Notes: generated by a model not told the origin, from the sequence alone. Positions 28,601 through 35,650 are shown, numbered from the stretch's first letter. The stretch: DNA of 64,000 nucleotides from Hetaerina americana (GCA_022747635.1 JAKTNV010000001.1:27135990-27199989), one strand, 5' to 3'. Made by a program: numbers and translations.

Positions 28601-28630
28601 CTGAAAGGCCCCTCTGATGAAATTATTTAA
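1469..28630 (+). CDS. Rexo5: REXO5/NEF-sp-type DEDDh RNA exonuclease, 5'-incomplete, nine exons
   Basis: The coding join is 1469-1617, 3262-3533, 3899-4164, 8171-8323, 11461-11684, 14740-14878, 16639-16831, 21050-21223 and 28266-28630. That is 1935 bp, in frame throughout, with GT..AG at every junction. The exonuclease core shows the DEDDh set: FGVDCEMC (Asp codon 11554, Glu 11560), LVGQSLNFDLHAMK (Asp 14861), and GHDSVEDA (His 16771, Asp 16783). The linking segments (FSGIT, KDVQ, LLPADAILVG, HPYVIDTS) match REXO5 (NEF-sp) rather than REXO1 or REXO4. Family members trim the 3' ends of structured RNAs such as snoRNA, 5S rRNA and 28S rRNA in the nucleus. The protein ends about 120 residues after the last intron with no RRM. 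Vertebrate REXO5 carries C-terminal RRMs, so this form looks shorter. The start codon is not in the recognised exons. Introns are loaded with transposons but none breaks an exon. Confidence 0.9.
2899..2995. repeat. Long hairpin / MITE-like inverted repeat
   Basis: Two arms of roughly 45 bp (starting ATTGGAGAGAAATG and ending CATTTCTCTCCAAT) face each other across a short loop near 2943-2950. There is no coding content. The compact palindromic form suggests a fold-back MITE inside a Rexo5 intron. Confidence 0.7.
3262..3533 (+). CDS. Rexo5: Rexo5 exon b
   Basis: The acceptor is TTTTCAG and the donor A|GTGAGT. The encoded WYQLLKFNKLSHTVVLAVDG block matches the conserved 'W..L.....L..VVV.VLDG' N-terminal module of REXO5, placed before the nuclease domain. 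Confidence 0.85.
3761..3808. repeat. GT/TA-rich microsatellite
   Basis: Tandem GTGTGTGTAT-type units run into a short AT tract, in the intron before the exon at 3899. Confidence 0.85.
3899..4164 (+). CDS. Rexo5: Rexo5 exon c
   Basis: The acceptor is TTTCCAG and the donor TTG|GTATGT. It joins as ..VIK-T-YGSIEKALKG.. and contains TELLLSVDQMVEMGYPLP, the counterpart of the REXO5 'LT..EM....FPL' segment upstream of the catalytic core. Confidence 0.85.
4706..5018 (-). mobile_element. Mariner 3'-end relic
   Basis: The frame at 4834-5016 holds LVQHPLYSPAMALGDFF, a decayed version of the mariner '[14 protein letters not shown]' motif with the catalytic Asp context damaged, followed by a frayed C-terminus. 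The left edge GGCTGTTCAATAAGTC looks like an inverted-repeat end and recurs in altered form near 60790. Only the last part of the element remains. Confidence 0.6.
5228..5849 (+). pseudogene. Decayed pogo/Tigger-type transposase relic
   Basis: The relic opens with MTPKKKSVRRKPGE.. and continues through several frameshifts and stops. It later shows SRELHQ.. and DSDGYLHQHVFNSDQMVLFG, which parallels the 'Y....IFN.DETGLFWKKM' signature of Tigger/jerky DDE transposases (the Glu of DETG is lost). A second 5' relic of the same family lies at 48.59-48.78 kb. The mariner at 5852 abuts or interrupts it. Confidence 0.5.
5852..7110 (-). mobile_element. Near full-length, inactive mariner
   Basis: The size (about 1.26 kb) is that of a complete mariner. 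The N-terminus lies at 6743-6930 (MEKIGHHHEIQYFYLKGLSP), the HTH region near 6500-6700, and the catalytic half at 6075-6377 with FHQDNAPAH. The last motif reads PYFPDLALSEYF, so the third catalytic Asp is replaced, and frameshifts split the ORF. The ends at 5852 (TGAGGGTAATCTCAGAAGG) and near 7110 (CTTCTGGGCCTTCCC) form a poor inverted repeat next to TA dinucleotides. It cannot make active transposase. Confidence 0.85.
7111..8170. other. Rexo5 intron, no feature recognised
   Basis: AT-rich intron. I see no ORF, repeat arm or RNA gene. The last 10 bp form the TTTATTTAAG acceptor of the exon at 8171. Confidence 0.6.
8171..8323 (+). CDS. Rexo5: Rexo5 exon d
   Basis: A 51-codon, phase 0-0 exon between TTTAAG and AAA|GTATGC. 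It is polar and lysine- and glutamate-rich, without a recognisable motif. It is kept because both splice phases fit the flanking exons and the frame is open. It is the linker before the nuclease domain and the least certain exon of the set. Confidence 0.6.
8446..8600 (+). repeat. Candidate tRNA-derived SINE
   Basis: The head contains GTGGCTAATGTGCTTG, resembling an A box, and about 30 bp later GATTCAAATCTC, resembling a B box. Spacing is that of tRNA internal promoters, but flanking tRNA stems are absent. Only one copy is seen in the window. Confidence 0.4.
8712..9780 (+). pseudogene. piggyBac-type transposase relic with the catalytic core deleted
   Basis: Three segments follow the piggyBac domain order. 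An acidic N-terminal part lies at 8712-9008. The start of the DDE_Tnp_1_7 domain lies at 9082-9300 (MVEELNRFHEQN.., ITIGEMKIFF). The C-terminal part lies at 9361-9549 (KTIKWSKKIVLYLLNSALFN). A cysteine-rich tail with CAANKRR and SGTCFE follows near 9680-9775. The part between ..GYSYGAG and KTIKWSKK, which should hold the catalytic Asp residues, is missing. Stops interrupt the segments. Confidence 0.7.
10320..10370. repeat. ATT/AAT simple repeat
   Basis: Three near-perfect repeats of an 'attattaatat' unit in an AT-rich part of the Rexo5 intron. Confidence 0.75.
10441..10575. repeat. Solo Penelope-like terminal repeat (hairpin form)
   Basis: The core CCTGATGATGACGTTCAGC..GGGTCATG matches the 3' terminal repeat of the element at 23.7-25.7 kb (25649-25690). 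The left part (AATTAATGACTTTGG..) and right part (..GGAAGTCATTAATTTT) are inverted copies, so the block folds back. No coding sequence accompanies it. Confidence 0.6.
10705..10806. repeat. Palindromic MITE-like repeat
   Basis: TTTTCCGCATAGAAAA near 10706 is inverted as TTTTCTATGCGGAAAA near 10770, and a third decayed arm (TTTTTCTATGTGGAAAAG) follows directly. Non-coding; it looks like a fold-back element with a partly duplicated end. Confidence 0.6.
11461..11684 (+). CDS. Rexo5: Rexo5 exon e, Exo I motif
   Basis: It starts with an acidic run, then carries SPMFGVDCEMC and ELTRISIV, the Exo I motif with the first catalytic Asp and Glu. It ends ..YLTR with two bases before GTGAGT. Confidence 0.95.
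11977..12343. mobile_element. hAT-type MITE with 8-bp target duplication
   Basis: The 367-bp segment starts CAGGAGCGTATTTACC and ends GGTTAATACGCCCCTT, imperfect inverted ends. It is bracketed by ACTACAAG at 11969-11976 and 12344-12351. An 8-bp duplication and CAGGRGCGTATT ends are hallmarks of hAT elements. Inside are two GTAGGGCGGCA-like boxes near the ends and no transposase, so it is non-autonomous. It sits in the Rexo5 intron between the exons at 11461 and 14740. Confidence 0.85.
13250..13640 (+). pseudogene. RTE-type LINE reverse-transcriptase relic
   Basis: Broken frames recall the conserved order of RTE reverse transcriptase seen better at 31.2-32.3 kb: 'MEKRANDYF..DD', a GTxxAI-like segment, 'TLG..WRHWI', then 'LYMSQT'. 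There are many stops and the relic is short. Confidence 0.4.
14151..14244. repeat. Near-perfect 35-bp inverted repeat (fold-back MITE)
   Basis: The left arm 14151-14185 (AAAATAAAATGAAAATTCCT..) is mirrored by the right arm 14210-14244 (..AGTTTTCATTTTATTTT) around a 24-bp loop, with few mismatches. Non-coding. Confidence 0.75.
14740..14878 (+). CDS. Rexo5: Rexo5 exon f, Exo II motif
   Basis: It continues R-FSGITEKML and contains KDVQEHI, LLPADAILVGQSLNFDLHAMK (Exo II with the third acidic residue). Its acceptor (TTTGAAAG) has a weak pyrimidine tract but the phase fits exactly. Confidence 0.93.
15000..16252 (-). mobile_element. Full-length decayed mariner, GGGTARTTTGAAAAGTTC type
   Basis: The ends AAGGGTAATTTGAAAAGTTC (15001) and GAACTTTTCAAACTACCCTC (16231) are inverted repeats next to TA. 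The coding frames run N- to C-terminally from 16100 down to 15064: MEKIEILEVIKYFVKKGMKA, then [33 protein letters not shown] and GDYIEK. Several frameshifts separate them, including one in the 'HQDNA' region. The order and length are those of a complete mariner of about 1.25 kb, now dead. Confidence 0.88.
16321..16437 (-). repeat. tRNA-derived SINE, family A (copy 1)
   Basis: On the - strand it reads a box-A-like TGGCTAAAGCACTCGAC, then a box-B-like GGGCTCGAATCC, then a body shared with the copy at 54612-54735. The common flank CAATGCAACAATTTCAGAG continues beyond the tRNA-like head in both copies, which separates it from a true tRNA gene. Confidence 0.7.
16639..16831 (+). CDS. Rexo5: Rexo5 exon g, Exo III motif
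   Basis: It encodes MMHPYVIDTSIVYN.. and GHDSVEDASAAMKLVLLKL, the Exo III motif with the catalytic His and final Asp. Donor A|GTGAGT. Confidence 0.95.
16832..17807. other. Rexo5 intron, no feature recognised
   Basis: AT-rich intron between the exon at 16639 and the nested mariner pair. No repeat arm, ORF or RNA gene could be supported. Confidence 0.6.
17808..19668 (-). mobile_element. Outer mariner, split by another mariner
   Basis: The ends CAAGGTCTTTCCCAAAA (17808) and its inverted partner GTTTGGGACCTACCTTG (ending 19668) each sit beside TA. The N-terminal transposase part lies at about 19183-19500 and the C-terminal and tail part at about 17842-18230. They stop and resume exactly at the TA duplication of the inner element: ..CMISDELG at 19180 continues as ..HRLVTENRSMRKVCAKL at about 18228. 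The frame is decayed and the catalytic core is missing. Confidence 0.85.
18249..19177 (-). mobile_element. Inner mariner, internally deleted
   Basis: The inverted ends CAGGGTCGCACCCAAAAGTG (18249) and CACTTTTGGGTGCGTCCCTG (ending 19177) are flanked by duplicated TA (18247-18248 and 19178-19179). The transposase starts at 18981 (MNLNLEQRYSVKLCAKLGKT) with a good HTH half and RKVCAKMVPK. It then jumps to YSTDLAPPDFFFFPLM and the C-terminus at about 18330-18560. The DETW and HxDNAP blocks are deleted, so it is non-autonomous at 929 bp. Confidence 0.9.
19669..21049. other. Rexo5 intron, no feature recognised
   Basis: AT-rich intron. I see no coding sequence or repeat structure up to the TTTTAG acceptor at 21044-21049. 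Confidence 0.6.
21050..21223 (+). CDS. Rexo5: Rexo5 exon h
   Basis: It encodes SMHFGDAVVSDLVARQASKK.., a basic serine- and lysine-rich stretch that may serve as a nuclear localisation segment (inference). TTTTAG acceptor and G|GTAAGT donor; phases agree with both neighbours. Confidence 0.75.
21548..22876 (+). mobile_element. Mariner with ~150-bp inverted ends (3' end replaced by inverted 5' end)
   Basis: The element is flanked by TA (21546-21547 and 22877-22878). Its left 149 bp (21548-21696) reappear inverted as its right 150 bp (22727-22876). The only difference I see is a 7- versus 8-base homopolymer. Its intact relative at 36662-37993 has that sequence only at the 5' end, and its real 3' end is different. 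So the last part of the gene and the 3' terminus were replaced here. Confidence 0.95.
21752..22867 (+). CDS. Chimeric mariner transposase, DD34D, foreign C-terminus
   Basis: From MDLNLQQRTCIKFC the frame stays open for 371 residues and holds the full mariner order: HTH (about 1-110), RRVAAKLVPKDL, TGDETWVY, LHHDNAPSH and NSPDLAPCDFF with 34 residues between the last two Asp. After residue 324 (..MDIPKT) it enters the inverted 5' UTR and adds 47 unrelated residues (RNFCKCQVMTLRFKG..). These replace the normal end, KRWHKCVAVDGDYFEG. Upstream in-frame codons reach 21683, but homology starts at 21752. It differs from the copy at 36715-37788 at only a few residues. Whether it is active without its own C-terminus is unknown. 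Confidence 0.9.
   Translation: MDLNLQQRTCIKFCVKNGFSGARTLEMLEKCFGNDSLKKAVVYQWHERFRSGRESIEDDERSGRPSTSKVGEKIDKVKEMLVNNRKLTIREIAEDLNIAYGSAQDIVVNDLGFRRVAAKLVPKDLNFMQKRDRVDVAKDMICEAESDPTFIKRIITGDETWVYEYDTQSRHQASEWRSPNEPRPKKPRRFQSKKKAMLTVFMDYNGVVHHEFLPEGQTVNKEYYLGVMRRLREAIRRKRPEMWAENSWILHHDNAPSHSAIIIRNFLTKNATNTIQQPPNSPDLAPCDFFLFNRVKKPLRGTRFSSREEVMEKSQEALMDIPKTDRNFCKCQVMTLRFKGNINNRCTNLTKKTELKSERWERHTVVIPGTF
22879..23670. other. Rexo5 intron between mariner and Penelope-like element
   Basis: AT-rich intron with no supported gene or repeat. Some pyrimidine-rich runs at 23340-23590 give spurious frames. Confidence 0.55.
23671..25745 (+). mobile_element. Penelope-like retroelement with inverted terminal repeats, inactive
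   Basis: The frames give, in order: PKVKK..RPVVSN (24140-24190), VVAFDVCNLFNNLPP (24330), LAMGSTLSPLLADIYMDNFE, FRYVDDIF (24640), a thumb-like region, FLDLSISKD, and near 25230-25280 a ruined GIY-YIG endonuclease (..LLYKVYWANR..). They end with a DALEQLE block. This is the RT-plus-GIY-YIG order of Penelope elements, cut by many stops and frameshifts. The flanks 23671-23755 and 25649-25745 are inverted copies of each other (..CATGACCCAGG / CATGGGTCATG.., GATGTTGAAC / GTTCAACATC), as known for Penelope terminal repeats. Confidence 0.85.
25790..28265. other. Rexo5 last intron, repeat fragments only
   Basis: I see no host exon. On the - strand about 26230-26640 a C-rich tail ending in CCTGAAGATGATGACTG resembles the 3' tail of Penelope-like elements. 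At 27780-27990 a stretch with GAGGTGGTTTCCCATTGCC looks like a dispersed repeat that I cannot name. The rest is plain AT-rich intron. Confidence 0.4.
28266..28630 (+). CDS. Rexo5: Rexo5 exon i, terminal exon
   Basis: The final 121 codons follow TTGCAG. The segment LRLQHPSEVITSACENMLEH resembles the 'LQHPNTSV' linker that precedes the RRMs in vertebrate REXO5, but here the protein ends with ..HLKGPSDEII* instead of entering an RRM. Confidence 0.85.
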
Positions 28631-28695
28631 GGCTTTTGTAGCGCATTTAGCTACTTCAACATTGTATAAAGAAAAATGTTATGCCTATTGTTCAA

Positions 28696-28701
28696 AATAA
28701 A
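28696..28701 (+). promoter_or_regulatory. Polyadenylation signal of Rexo5
   Basis: AATAAA lies 65 bp after the stop codon at 28630, the usual distance for a short 3' UTR. Confidence 0.75.
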
Positions 28702-29292
28702 GTTTTTGTAAATCTTATGAAATCAAAGTTGAAATGCCATGAACTACTCCGGAAAAAGCTGATGGGAAATTCTAGCATGATACAAATATGTAAAAAGGTG
28801 TGTTGAAACAAATGACAATTACAACATAGTTTTTCAAAATCCTATATATTGTAGTTGACATGTACATATAACATTGGAATTTTAACCAGCAGACTGGGAA
28901 ATTACAGTAAAATATTTCACCCCATTAATTTCACTTCTGTCAGTTCATATTGACTTTTTCAACATCATATATATTTCGTTTATAACTGACGGCAATAAAA
29001 TTTTTCACACAGCTAAGCTATATGAAAAGGACTTCCCCTGTCATTCAAGGTACTACTGAACAAATATGAATACAAACCATTCCACCCAGTAATCTACATC
29101 GATGGAGAATTGATTTTAATACATTAACTTCCAACTCGTTTCGCTCTTGACTGGTTCTTGCACAGCACACCAAAACCTTGAACGTTTGCATGTTATGAAC
29201 AGTTCCACTTAATGAATGGCCATTCTGCTAAATGAAACTGTACAGCACGCAGCCGGTTCTTTAAATCAGTTCGGATCGTTTTCAAAATTATA

Positions 29293-29363
29293 TCATAGCA
29301 CGATTAAATCTTCCATTTCATCATCCTCATCTTCTTCAACACAGAAGTTGCCACTCAGCATAT
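29293..29363 (-). CDS. SNAPC5-like exon 3
   Basis: It follows TTTACAG, completes the Asp codon and encodes MLSGNFCVEEDEDDEMED.. and a TGA stop. Confidence 0.6.
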
Positions 29364-29920
29364 CTGTAAATTAATTTGGGTTATCACATAAAGATGCAAA
29401 ATTCACCGTCCATTAACGATAAAATTTGGTTATTTTGAAGAATTATATCAGTCGGCGACAAATTAGAGATGCTTTCTCCACCCGATATTGTTTACGAGAA
29501 CAAAAATGAACTTATTCTGAAAATGCGAATCATCTACCGAGAAGAAAATAAATAATCACATACCGTCTAGACGACTATCCAAACTAAGTTTGGTTTTATT
29601 TAATTCTTCTTCTGAAACCAATCCAGTGTCTGAATTCATTTCCTCTAGTTCTGAACCACTTCCCTCGTCTGGGTCTTCTTTCATTCTAACTTCACTGGCA
29701 AGCTGATATCCTTCTACCTAGATATTTTTATGTTAGGAATAAAGTTATGAAATATCACCACGCCTTTATATTCACTGAAAAGAAATTCACATACCTCCAA
29801 TCCTAGTAACTGTTTATCGATAACGTCTAGCATTTTAGTTAAGGCAACTTCTTGTTTTTTGAGGTTGGATTTTTTCAGCAACAACCGAAACACTTCACCC
29901 TTCACTGAATATGTATCCAT
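29293..29920 (-). CDS. Small SNAPC5 (SNAP19)-like protein, three exons
   Basis: The join (29795-29920, 29564-29717, 29293-29363) gives 351 bp, or 116 residues plus stop. Splice sites are GAG|GTATGT, CTAG|GTA, G|GTATGT and TTTACAG, and the frame is clean. Residues about 13-52 (LLLKKSNLKKQEVALTKM.., then DKQLLGLEVEGYQLASEV) form a leucine heptad helix like the SNAPC5 core, which pairs with SNAPC4 in the complex that starts snRNA gene transcription. The C-terminus is acidic (VEEDEDDEMEDLIVL), also as in SNAPC5. The family's usual length is about 100 residues. It is convergent with Rexo5, whose polyadenylation signal lies about 600 bp away. The similarity is short and low-complexity, so another small coiled-coil protein is possible. 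Confidence 0.6.
29564..29717 (-). CDS. SNAPC5-like exon 2
   Basis: It follows TATCTAG and encodes VEGYQLASEVRMKEDPDEGS.. to ..LSLDSRLD, ending one base into the next codon. Confidence 0.6.
29795..29920 (-). CDS. SNAPC5-like exon 1
   Basis: 42 codons from the ATG at 29918-29920 (MDTYSVKGEVFRLLLKKSNL..) to ..LLGLE before GTATGT. No in-frame ATG lies close upstream, and a run of short A/T words precedes it. Confidence 0.65.
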
Positions 29921-30330
29921 TATTATTTATAAAAACTCTTTTCGCACCACACACGTACCGGCACTCATGCGGTAAACAGAAATGCAATCTACATCTACGC
30001 GGATTGCCGCGACATAGGCAACGCATGTGGATAGTCTTTTGTTGTTCGTTAGAGAGTTGGACGGGAAAATCAAATGTTAATGTTTGCACCAAGCTTATAT
30101 AATGGATTTAATATTTTTCTCTTTTTAGCGGTGTATTTTGTAGGCACCTACTTCTCTTTTATAGATGTTGAATAGGAGGTTTTCGTGAGCATAGGAAAGT
30201 TGCCTAGTACAGTATTTCGATTTGAGGAATGAATTGTGACTTACACAATGATGTTACCTATATATCATTACATTAGCTTATTAATGTTTCAAATTTCATT
30301 TTTCAAAAATCATTAACACAGTTATCAATC

Positions 30331-30480
30331 CGGAGGTCAGTCTGATAGGTGATGGAAGAATCGCCCAACTGAGACCAAGGTGGTGTGAAATTCAAACATC
30401 AGGGTAGGGGGCCACACACTATCACTGTGGTGCCTATGGTTTCCCAGGCAGATAGGAATATAAGGCAGAAAGAGGTTGTT
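30331..30480 (-). repeat. SINE family B, partial copy
   Basis: AGGTGATGG.., GTGAAATTC.ACATCAGGGTAGGGGGCCA and GTGCC..TATGGTTTCC are shared in order with the SINE at 60236-60480. The tRNA-like head is missing here. Confidence 0.55.
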
Positions 30481-30539
30481 TGAGCATTAAGTATAGTCTT
30501 CACCAAGGAGATCGTATATTCTCCTTCGCATCGAGGGAT

Positions 30540-32300
30540 GCAGAGGAGAAGTTTAATGAATTGGAGGTAATCGATTATAATAGAATAAAGAAAAATGGGC
30601 TGATGAAAAATGGAGAAGTATCGAGGAAAATATGCCTAAGGGAGCACTGAAAAAGCTCATCCAGAAATCTGGAGGATACTCGTAATTTGAGATAAATCTT
30701 TGAGAAAGAAAATTGGAGAAGTTTTGATTGGTTGAGAGGAATTTCATTGAGATAGAAAGATTATAAAGAATAATTTCATTTTGGACAAATTAGAAATCTT
30801 GGGAAAAAAAGCAACAGTCCATTGGCAAGTTGAAAATGGCTACTGACAAGCAGCTGACTGAAACATGACGTTTCCCTATTATATAGTACTAACTTTAATT
30901 TGAAATTAGAATGCTCAAGGTAAAATGAGCTAATTTAATGGGTTAAAACAAAAGAGAAGTGGCGATAACTAAGTTCCAACGAGTTGGAATGGCTATTTTA
31001 AGCATGTTGGGAACTTAAGAAAATTGCTATTTGGATCCAGTCTGCAGGATTGCTTTTTCCTTTAAAAAGATGGGCTGACCTGAACTATACCTAGCAAGCT
31101 AATTCAATGGCCAAAAAATATGAATCAAGGTATTATTGCTCTATCTGTAACTGACATGAATAATAATTGCAATGCTTGTGTAACAGAAAACTTGCTTTTT
31201 CTGGCCAAAATGTCATCATAGAACAATAAGCGCTGGTTGATAGAATTGATTTCGCACACAGCTAAAGTAGCTCTCAGGAGCATCAACAAGAGAATGGAGA
31301 TCAGGGTAAATGATTACTTGAGGGATGATCAATTAGGGTTTAGGAAGGGGAGAAGCATGAGTGATGCCATTGCAGTAATGAGGGCACTAATAGAGAGGAA
31401 CATGGAGTTTGAGAGAGAGGCACTAATAGAGAGGAAAACTAATGAATATTTTGTGGAAAATAGGAGTCGATTTGAGGAATGGGAGACTATTCAAACACAA
31501 CCTGTATATGTCTCAGACTGCAGAGTGGGGGATGGTAAGGTCGGATGGGTAGTGCTAGGAAGAGGAGTAAGGCAAGGCTCTTCTTTATCATCTGTCCTGT
31601 TCAACATACATGTGAAGAAAAAGATTAAAGAGGCATGGTAGGAACTGAATGGAAAGAAGGAGATGGGGATGAAAGTTGGTGGGGCATCCATAAAATCAAT
31701 TAGGATTGCAGATAATCAACTGAGTGCATAGGAAAAGCACAGTAGATATCAGATGAGAGTAAATGTAGATAAAACTATTGTTATTGTTATGTGCTATCCC
31801 AGAAAGAGAAAGGCTAATTTAAAAATTAAAATAGGAGGACAAAAGCATTGGGAACAGTTTACTTATCTCAGAAGTGTTTCGGATCAAAAAAATTGATGGC
31901 TTTGAGTAAGGATGTTAAGAAAAGGGTTGTCAAAACTTTGATATGCAGCATATTTATATGCAGTGCAGAAACATGGCCATTGAAGCAGGATGATAGGAGT
32001 AGATTGGAGACTTTTGAAATGTGGGTTTGGAGAAGAACCGAGAAGGTTAACTGGACAGAAGTGAAAACAAATGAGGTGCTAGGCATGGTGGAGCAGGAGA
32101 ATGGACTGTTGGGAAAGATCATAAGGAGACAGGAAAAATGGATGTAAAGCATATTGATTGGCAATGAGATGTAAAAGACTGTGAGAGAGGGGAGAATTTC
32201 AGGAAAACTAGGAAGAGGCAGGAATAGAATAGGCATGTTGGACGTAATGAAGGGAGGGAAGTATATGGAAATATAGATGGAGTTTGTTTAAGTGTAGGTT
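30540..32300 (+). mobile_element. RTE-type LINE, inactive
   Basis: The linker region upstream of the RT lies at about 30540-30700. The RT frames lie at 31237-31641 (RVNDYLRDDQLGFRKGRSMS, then GRGVRQGSSLSSVLFNIH). A decayed palm with RIADNQLSA follows near 31700, where FADD would be expected, and then the C-terminal part at 31848-32147 (RSRLETFEMWVWRRTEKVNW). The order matches RTE/BovB-type proteins. Frameshifts and the loss of the 'ADD' motif make it dead. The 3' end is near 32240-32390, ending in the CCATCCAAAAACTACCTTAA.. sequence also seen at 43990 and 56970. Confidence 0.75.
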
Positions 32301-33997
32301 GTTGGATTGTGTTTTGCTAGGGGAGACAAAAGAAATATTTGGTGGTTGTGTCCATCCAAAAACTACCTTAACCACTAGATTACCTATAATAATGATAATG
32401 ACATCATGGAAGGAAGCATCTTGAATTAACCCTTGAATGTTATTGGATAAATTTCTTACGGCATCCTAGGGTGCAATTATTTGTTTCTTGATAGTATATA
32501 TATTTGCATGCATGTTAATAGAAAGGGTTTTTGAATGAATGCATAAGCCACTGTGGGTTTAGGTTTCCATGGATGTGTTGATTTTGCATGTGGTTTTGTT
32601 CTCTTTTACGGGTGGTGACCTAACACATGCCCTTGCAGTAGCTTGCAGGGTATTGTGTAGATGTGATCAGAGCCCCATCCCTTCAGCTGTTCCTGATGGA
32701 TGTGGGCCATACAGATGAAATCAACTTTATCTGTAGGAATGTTCTTCGATTTTTCTGACGCATTTGGCTCAGTAAATCACAATTTACTACTGCAAAAAAT
32801 GCATAAATATGGCATTAGGGGCAATGCACATGACTGGTTAGTCTCATATCTTCAGGGCCGTCAGCAGCACGTGGTTTTGCTCAATGATGGAAAAAAATTC
32901 ATCTCTCCTGGTAAAGTTGTATGCCAAGGTGTCCCACAGGGTTCAGTTCTGGGTCCTATCCTGTTTCTCCTCTACATTAATGACCTACCTGAGAATATAA
33001 GAACCAACGAAAGGGATGATCCACTCTTATTTGCAGACGATACCAGTATCATACTCACTGCCTCTACAGTCCAAAGTTTAACAAACAATGCTAAACAAAC
33101 CGTTCAACATCTGAACTCATGGTGTAGCAGGAATCAGCTGAATTTAAATGTGGAAAAGTCCCAACTACTTTACTTTGCAAACAAAAACATGGCCACTTTT
33201 GCAATTGAATCAAGTGGAAAACTAATTCCCCAAGCGCCCCATGCAAAATTCCTAGGAATAGTTCTAGATGGGCGGTTGTCCTGGTGGGAGCATATATGTC
33301 ACCTGGGCAAAAAACTGAATACCATTTGCTTCCTTATTAGAAGCATCAGGTTTACCGTAAAAATGGATGTCCTCATGTCAATATATTATGCAAATATCTA
33401 CTCCTGTATAGTATATAGTATCCTTTTCTGGGGTTCTTCTCCACTTGCAGACACAATATTTAAAATTCAAAAGTGAGCCGTACGGCTAATTGTCAAAGCA
33501 GAGCATAATGCTCCTTGTCCATTATTCCATAAATTGAACATTCTACCTTTGCCATGTATTTATATCTACGAGGGTCATCCGGAAAGTAGTACCCGTTCGT
33601 GCCGCATGAAGTGCTGACGACGCGAGTAGCCGCTGGACGAGGTCAGATAGCTTCAGTGGCTTGTCTGCCTTCTCTGAGCCAAGTTGCGTGACACTAGCAT
33701 TGCCTGTGTTGTTTCTGTGATTGTTTACAATGTTTAAAAAAATTGAGAACGCCGCCAGTTGTGAAGTGAGGGCAGTGATTAAATTCCTCAATGCAAGAAA
33801 TGTTCGCCCATGTGATATTCATCGCCAATTAAAGGAGGTGTATGGAGACAATGTAATGGATGAGTCGTCTGTTCGGCGGTGGTGTCGCAACTTCAACATG
33901 GGGAGGGGGAACACACACGACGATGAGCGTTCGGGGAGACCGTCTGTCATTACAGACCAACTGGTGAGCTCAGTTGACGAATTCGTGAGGAACGATC

Positions 33998-35650
33998 ATC
34001 TACATCTACATAATACCCCGCAAGCCGCCGCAAGGGCGTGTGGCGGGGGGTGTTAGGTCACCAACCGTAAAAAAGAAAAATACCACATGCAAAAAAACAA
34101 CACGGAAAATTACACCCACAGCAGCGCACACACTCATGCAAAAATCCCTTCATCCAACACTCATGCAAACACATATACCGCAAAACAACTAAAAAACTGC
34201 ACCCCATGATGCAGCACGAAAGCCATCCTACAACACGGAAGCCAGGACACAACAAGCAAGAAATTGAAACACCACATGAAAATGCACCACGAAACACTCT
34301 GCCCCCAAAGAGTCTTTAAAAGGCAGGGAATGCGACCCAACGTTGCAGGTAGCAGGAATTTACCCCCGCGGAGAGGGACGAGGGATTGAAAGGGAAACTT
34401 AAAAACAGATGAACAGAACATGAATGAGGTCATTCGGGAAGAATGTGTTATTATAACAAAACACATAAGGTTAGTGGAAGAGCATGCATTTAAATACAAC
34501 TAATTATTTTTTAGACGCTGAGGGTGGCAAATGGAATTTTTGCTATCTATAACCCTGCAGTTGCTATCCCGTATTGTCCGTGGGAAGAAGGAGTCCTTAA
34601 GTCGGCTAGTTCTGGCATCTATTTCCCGAATTTTATATCCATGATCCAAGCGACCAATGTATGTAGGAGTACGAATAATTTGCGAGACCTCGGTGCTGAA
34701 ACATGCGGATCTAAATTTATTTAATAATTTCAATCTTGCATTGAATCGTCTCTCAGCCAATGATTCCCACCCCAAATCCATGAGCATTTCGGTGACGCTT
34801 TGCGTTTTATCGTAGGAATTTTTTACAAAACGGGCTGCCCGGCGTTGAACCTTCTCAATTTCCCGAATGAGACCTTTTTCACTCGGATCCCACACGCTGC
34901 ATGCGTATTCTAAATGAGGGCTTACAAGAGCGTGGTAACAACGTTCCTTGACCTTCGAGTCACTTTTGCCGACAATGCGTCTAATGAATCCCAATTTTTT
35001 ATATGCTTGACCGCAGACTTTACGTATGTGAGTCCCCCAAGTTAAGTCTTTTGTGAATGTGACACCTAGGTATTTTACCGTATCAACTACTGCCAGGTCA
35101 CCTCCAGCTAATTTGTAAGCAAATCCCGTTGATCTTTTAAAGAAATTTACCACTGAACATTTATTATAATTTAGAGTCAATCCCCAGTTAGAACACCATT
35201 TAGTAATGCAACCTAAATCCTGCTCTAGAATAAAACGATCCTCATCCCCAGATATCTCCCGATAGATCACCGTGTCATCCGCGAACATCCTAATTTTACT
35301 TTTCACTTCGCGGTTCAAATCGTTAACAAAAATCAAGAAAAGCAACGGCCCGATCACACTTCCCTGAGGTACCCCCGACGTGACTCGAACGCTGTTGGAA
35401 CTAGCGCCATCAAGGACTACCCTCTGTTCCCGCTCCGAAAGAAAATCTTTAACCCAACTTATGGCGCCCTTATTTATACCCGCGACCTTTAATTTATGAA
35501 TGAGTTTACCGTGTGGGACCTTATCAAATGCCTTTTGAAAATCTAAGAATATGGCATCCACTTGCCTACCTCTCTCACCCGATAAAAGAAAATCATGTGT
35601 AAATAATCCTAATTGGGTTTCGCAGGAGCGGGTTTTCCTGAATCCGTGTT
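33998..35650 (-). mobile_element. 5'-truncated CR1/L2-type LINE with 8-bp target duplication
   Basis: The inserted 1653 bp is flanked by GAACGATC at 33990-33997 and 35651-35658. The 3' end of the element is at 33998, reading (on + strand) ATCTACATCTACATAATACC. The 5' end is cut off inside the RT domain. Insertion by target-primed reverse transcription explains both the truncation and the short duplication. Confidence 0.9.
34500..35650 (-). CDS. LINE reverse transcriptase, N-terminally truncated, open frame
   Basis: The frame is open from the insertion edge to the stop at 34500, about 383 residues. It shows HGFRKTRSCETQLGL (fingers), FLDFQKAFDKVPHGKLIHKL (motif A), SGVPQGSVIGPLLFLIFVND (motif B), RMFADDTVIY (motif C with intact FADD), LNYNKCSVV and VKYLGVTF, then a thumb and C-terminal region. 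The endonuclease half is absent. The frame reads on into antisense mariner sequence up to 35786, which is not part of the protein. Lack of stops indicates a young insertion. Confidence 0.88.
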
